From an uncultured Collinsella sp. (GTDB lineage Bacteria; Actinomycetota; Coriobacteriia; Coriobacteriales; Coriobacteriaceae): DNA of 22,564 bases. The stretch is from the NCBI GenBank assembly GCA_900752275.1, contig CAADUS010000004.1:1-22564 (forward strand), in the 5' to 3' direction. A program made the translations under genes and the position numbers. Numbering within the stretch: the stretch's first letter is position 1; each line of letters starts with the position of its first letter. Of the stretch, positions 19,765 through 22,564 are shown piece after piece. The notes below the pieces were generated by a model, which was given only the letters and a program-made list of their open reading frames with translations, did no database searches and was not told where the DNA came from.

Positions 19765-20607
19765 CTAGGCGAGGGCGGCCATGATGGTGCGGGCGACGCC
19801 GTCGTGGTCGTTGTCGTATTCGGTGATGGCGTCGGCGGCGTCGCGGTCCTCGGGCTCGGCGTTGATCATGGCTATGCCATGGCCCGCTGCCTGCAGCATG
19901 GGGATGTCGTTGATGTTGTCGCCGAACGCCCAAGCGTCGGCGAGACGCTCGCCCAGGTGCTCGCAGAGCCACGTGAGGGCTGTTCCCTTGGTGGCGCCCT
20001 CGCCCATGACCTCGATATTCATGGCGTACGAACGCGTGACCTCAATGTCTCCGAGCGTGTCGAGCTCCGCCGCGATGGCGTCGCGATCAGCCGGGTCGTG
20101 CCAGTACATGGCGATGCGCTCGAGCGTCTCGACCTCGTCGATCTTGCTGTCGATATCCATGTCGATCGGTGTTCGTGTGCGCTTGAGCGAAGCCGCGATG
20201 TGGGGGTCGCCGCCGCAGAATTCGTCCAGGCGCGTGTAGAGCGAGCGGGGGAGGAAGCACTGCCCATCCGCGAAGATATCGAAGGTCACATCGTGGCCGG
20301 CGGCGATGCGATGGATGCGATGGGCAATGCCGCAATCGAGCGGACGGCTCAAGATGCACGTGGCGCGCGAGGCGTCGGTGGGCACATCGTCGTCGAGCTG
20401 CCAGACGCTGGCGCCATTGGCGCAGACGGCATAGTGCACGGCGGGATGGGCGAGGATGGGCTCAAAGATGCCCGACAGCGGACGTCCCGTGCAGGGCACA
20501 AATTCAATCCCGCGTCGAGCGAGCTCGTCGAGCATCGCCCAGGTGGCATCGCTCATCTGCTTATCGCTCGTCAACAGCGTTCCATCCATATCGGAAAACA
20601 CAATCAT
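19765..20607 (-). CDS. HAD superfamily IIB (Cof-type) phosphatase
   Basis: 280 residues. Motif I is D6-M-D8-G-T, motif II is C-T-G-R at 39-42, motif III is K207 in G-A-T-K-G-T-A-L, and motif IV is G-D-N-I-N-D at 229-234. It is a complete Cof-like hydrolase, substrate unknown. The ATG at 20607 has AAAGGG about ten bases upstream, a slightly long spacing. It lies downstream of gltA on the same strand but behind a strong terminator, so it is probably transcribed separately or by read-through. It converges with the other HAD gene, with about 120 bases of repeats between them. Its stop codon lies inside the extension of REP-like copy B. Confidence 0.92.
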   Translation of the reverse strand: MIVFSDMDGTLLTSDKQMSDATWAMLDELARRGIEFVPCTGRPLSGIFEPILAHPAVHYAVCANGASVWQLDDDVPTDASRATCILSRPLDCGIAHRIHRIAAGHDVTFDIFADGQCFLPRSLYTRLDEFCGGDPHIAASLKRTRTPIDMDIDSKIDEVETLERIAMYWHDPADRDAIAAELDTLGDIEVTRSYAMNIEVMGEGATKGTALTWLCEHLGERLADAWAFGDNINDIPMLQAAGHGIAMINAEPEDRDAADAITEYDNDHDGVARTIMAALA

Positions 20608-20632
20608 TTGATGCAGCCCTTTCTGCTGGCAT

Positions 20633-20670
20633 AAAAAGCGTGGCCGAGGGCGGTGATTCCCTGGCCACGC
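20633..20670 (-). terminator. gltA terminator
   Basis: On the minus strand GCGTGGCC (20670-20663) pairs perfectly with GGCCACGC (20645-20638), and five T follow (20637-20633). It lies about 25 bases past the gltA stop and about 26 bases before the start of the downstream HAD gene. Confidence 0.9.
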
Positions 20671-20694
20671 TCGAGTTCTATAACGGTCCGCGTC

Positions 20695-22113
20695 CTAGCG
20701 GTCGGCGAGCGGCTTGTACTCCAGCGGCTCGATAACCGGGCGGTAAGCCGGGCGAATAATGCGGTGCGCGCAGAAGAGCTCTTCCATGCGGTGTGCCGAC
20801 CAGCCGGCCATGCGGGCGACGGCGAATAGCGGCGTAAAAAGCGTCTCGGGTACGCCGAGCATCTTGTAGATAAAGCCTGTGTACAGGTCGATGTTGGCGC
20901 AGATGGGCTTAGTCATGCCGTGGTCGCGCATCACCTGCGGTGCCAGGCGCTCGATGCGCTCGATGAGCGCGAACTCATCGCCCAGGTCCTTCTTGGCGGC
21001 AAGCGTGCGCGCGTAACGGCGGCACACCTCGGCGCGCGGGTCGCTCAGCGTGTAGACGGCGTGGCCCATACCGTAGATGAGGCCCGTGCCGTCGAAGGCC
21101 TGCTTGTCGAGAATCTTGCCCAGGTAGGCTGCGACCTCGTCCTCGTCCTCCCAATTGGAGACATGCGCACGGATGTCCTCGTGCATGGACACGACCTTGG
21201 CGTTGGCGCCGCCGTGGCGCGGGCCCTTGAGCGAGCCGATAGCCGCGGCGTAGGCGGAATACGGGTCGGTGGCCGAGGAGGACAGCACGCGGCAGGCAAA
21301 CGTGGAGTTGTTGCCGCCGCCGTGCTCGGCATGCAGCATGAGCATCACGTCGAGCAGCATCGCCTCATCGTGAGTGAACGCCATGCCGCCGCGTAGGACC
21401 TGCAGGATGGTTTCGGCGGTTGAGAGGCCGGGCGTGGGGTGCGGCACGTGCATCTCCGAGCCGTGGCGCTTGGCGACCGATGCCATGTGCGCAAAGGCGG
21501 CGATGCGGGGCAGACGCGCCAGCATGGAGATGGCGACGTCGATTTCGTGCTCGGGTGTAATGGCGTCGGGCTCGGCGTCGAAGGCGTAGAGCAGCAGCAC
21601 GGCGCGCTGAAGCACATTCATGATGCTCGACGACACCGTGGTCATGGGGAACTCGCGGACGTATTCGTCGCTCAGATGCCTAAAAGCACCCAGGCGTCCG
21701 CAAAAACCGTCAAGCTCTTCCTTGGTGGGCAGGGAGCCCGTGATGAGCAGATAGGCGACTTCTTCGTAGCCGTAGCGGTTTTCGGCCTGGGCGTTGTTGA
21801 CCAGATTCTCGATGCTGTAGCCACGAAGCGTGAGTCTGCCCTGATCGGGCACGACCTTACCGTCGACCTTGTTGTAGCCATGTACGTCCGAGATGCGAGT
21901 GAGGCCCGCGACCACGCCCGAGCCGTCTGCATTGCGCAGACCGCGTTTGACATTGTGCTCGACAAACAGGCCCTCGTCATAAGGGTCGGTCGGCAGGCCG
22001 TGGTAGAGGTTTTCGCTTTCGGGCGAAATCTGACGGCTCGCCTCGTAATCCAGAACCAGGCGGCTCAGATGGTCATCGAAGCGGTAGTAGATTTTCTTGG
22101 CGTCGTAAGCCAT
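20695..22113 (-). CDS. gltA: Citrate synthase (Si-type)
   Basis: 472 residues. It condenses oxaloacetate and acetyl-CoA to citrate. The active-site histidines are visible: H261 or H264 in L-H-A-E-H-G-G-G, H300 in G-P-R-H-G-G-A-N and H351 in G-M-G-H-A-V-Y. D409 in N-I-D-L-Y-T-G-F is the likely catalytic aspartate. A-E-H-G-G-G-N-N-S-T differs from the A-D-H-E of the E. coli enzyme but is seen in anaerobe-type citrate synthases, from memory. A 2-methylcitrate synthase cannot be excluded. GAGAGGAG is six bases before the ATG. It lies 78 bases downstream of the ACT gene with no terminator between, so the two are probably one operon. No aconitase or isocitrate dehydrogenase gene is in the window. 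Confidence 0.93.
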   Translation of the reverse strand: MAYDAKKIYYRFDDHLSRLVLDYEASRQISPESENLYHGLPTDPYDEGLFVEHNVKRGLRNADGSGVVAGLTRISDVHGYNKVDGKVVPDQGRLTLRGYSIENLVNNAQAENRYGYEEVAYLLITGSLPTKEELDGFCGRLGAFRHLSDEYVREFPMTTVSSSIMNVLQRAVLLLYAFDAEPDAITPEHEIDVAISMLARLPRIAAFAHMASVAKRHGSEMHVPHPTPGLSTAETILQVLRGGMAFTHDEAMLLDVMLMLHAEHGGGNNSTFACRVLSSSATDPYSAYAAAIGSLKGPRHGGANAKVVSMHEDIRAHVSNWEDEDEVAAYLGKILDKQAFDGTGLIYGMGHAVYTLSDPRAEVCRRYARTLAAKKDLGDEFALIERIERLAPQVMRDHGMTKPICANIDLYTGFIYKMLGVPETLFTPLFAVARMAGWSAHRMEELFCAHRIIRPAYRPVIEPLEYKPLADR

Positions 22114-22165
22114 GCGCGCTCCTCTCGGGGCCGTGTGGGGGCGGCGTGCTTGGGTGCAGATGCGC

Positions 22166-22199
22166 CGGCCTGTTCCCGCACGGCCTGTTCGCTACAGGC
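22166..22199. repeat. Short direct repeats and hairpin between ACT gene and gltA
   Basis: CGGCCTGTTC occurs at 22166-22175 and 22181-22190, a 15-base period. GCCTGT (22183-22188) also pairs with ACAGGC (22194-22199), covering the ACT gene stop. A GGCCGTG/CACGGCC pair (22129-22135, 22179-22185) spans most of the gap. None is followed by a T-run. Confidence 0.4.
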
Positions 22200-22479
22200 G
22201 GTACATAAAGTTAAAGACGTCCTCGCGCTGGATGGACACGTTGACGCCCGAAAGCTCGCCGGCCTCGGCCAGGGCCTTCTGCAGCTCGGCGAAGTCGAGC
22301 TTGGACTCGGCGGTGTCGGCCAGCATGGTCATGGTGAAGATGTCCTCGATAATGGACTGCGTGATGTCGCGGATGTCGACGTTGGCCTCGCCCAGAACAC
22401 GGGTGACGCCGGCGACGATGCCGGGGCGGTTCTTGCCAAGGACGGTGATGACGATGCGGGAGGACGAGATCTCGGCCAT
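22192..22479 (-). CDS. ACT domain protein (UPF0237-like)
   Basis: 95 residues made of about one ACT domain plus a short end. I-V-I-T-V-L-G-K-N-R-P-G-I-V-A-G-V-T-R-V-L-G-E-A-N-V-D-I-R-D-I-T-Q is the typical ligand-binding beta-alpha-beta start, with the G at the helix cap (R-P-G-I). The end is V-F-N-F-M-Y-R-L. ACT domains bind amino acids or other small molecules and control enzymes allosterically. In many bacteria this small protein is paired with a PFL-like DUF711 protein; here gltA is downstream instead, though a partner could lie beyond the window. GAAAGGG about seven bases before the ATG is the ribosome-binding site. Confidence 0.88.
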   Translation of the reverse strand: MAEISSSRIVITVLGKNRPGIVAGVTRVLGEANVDIRDITQSIIEDIFTMTMLADTAESKLDFAELQKALAEAGELSGVNVSIQREDVFNFMYRL

Positions 22480-22525
22480 GGGAAACCCTTTCGCGTGGTT
22501 GCGGCGCGCGCGGGCGCTCCGCTAC

Positions 22526-22548
22526 GGTACAGTGTTCATCATTGTACC
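22526..22548 (-). promoter_or_regulatory. Promoter of the ACT-gltA unit with an overlapping dyad
   Basis: On the minus strand TACAAT (22546-22541) is a 5-of-6 -10 box; the -35 would fall at or beyond the window end. GGTACA (22526-22531) and TGTACC (22543-22548) form a 6-bp perfect dyad overlapping it, a good operator position. The regulator is unknown. Confidence 0.5.
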
Positions 22549-22564
22549 TGTCTGGCGCCAAAAG

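Noticed and set aside
22114..22199. Terminator between the ACT gene and gltA
   Set aside because: Several short stems can form but none is followed by a T-run on the minus strand.

Overview
The window looks like a chromosome segment of a high-GC Coriobacteriia bacterium, most likely Collinsella or a close relative. This is an inference from gene order and protein sequence, not a database result. Positions 1-8079 carry the 3' part of the S10-spc-alpha ribosomal protein cluster in the order rplF'-rplR-rpsE-rpmD-rplO-secY-adk-map-infA-rpmJ-rpsM-rpsK-rpsD-rpoA-rplQ. Placing rpsD between rpsK and rpoA and following rplQ with truA is the actinobacterial arrangement. The cluster ends in a strong intrinsic terminator at 8049-8079. 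Several overlaps (rplO/secY, adk/map) and very short gaps point to translational coupling. Two non-coding spots inside the cluster hold clear RNA hairpins: rplF-rplR and infA-rpmJ.

From 8115 to 10785 the plus strand carries truA (tRNA pseudouridine synthase), a divergent family-2-like glycosyltransferase that lacks the usual DXD metal-binding motif, and argR, which has dyad symmetries in its promoter region and its own terminator. A class A penicillin-binding protein with a poly-Thr/Gly/Pro-Thr tail lies on the minus strand (10922-13093). Divergent from it is a U32-family RNA hydroxylase-type protein (13255-15231), followed by tyrS with a hairpin in its leader.

From 16540 to 20640 the window is rich in non-coding structure. 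It holds the tyrS terminator, a 65-bp near-perfect inverted repeat, an adenine deaminase gene (ade) with an attenuator-like hairpin in its leader, and two HAD-IIB (Cof-type) phosphatase genes facing each other. The first HAD gene is bracketed by two inverted copies of a 35-bp REP-like palindrome (30 of 35 positions identical). Its Shine-Dalgarno sequence is buried in a long hairpin. Each REP-like copy, or its immediate extension, also covers the stop codon of a neighbouring gene. Between the two HAD genes are further hairpins sharing a GGGGAC core.

The right end (20695-22479, minus strand) holds a Si-type citrate synthase gene downstream of a small ACT-domain protein gene, probably co-transcribed from a promoter near 22546 that overlaps a GGTACA/TGTACC dyad. 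No rRNA, tRNA, CRISPR array, insertion sequence or transposase gene was seen. No protein-level novel defence or metabolic system is evident. The most interesting material is the REP-like repeat family and the structured leaders.
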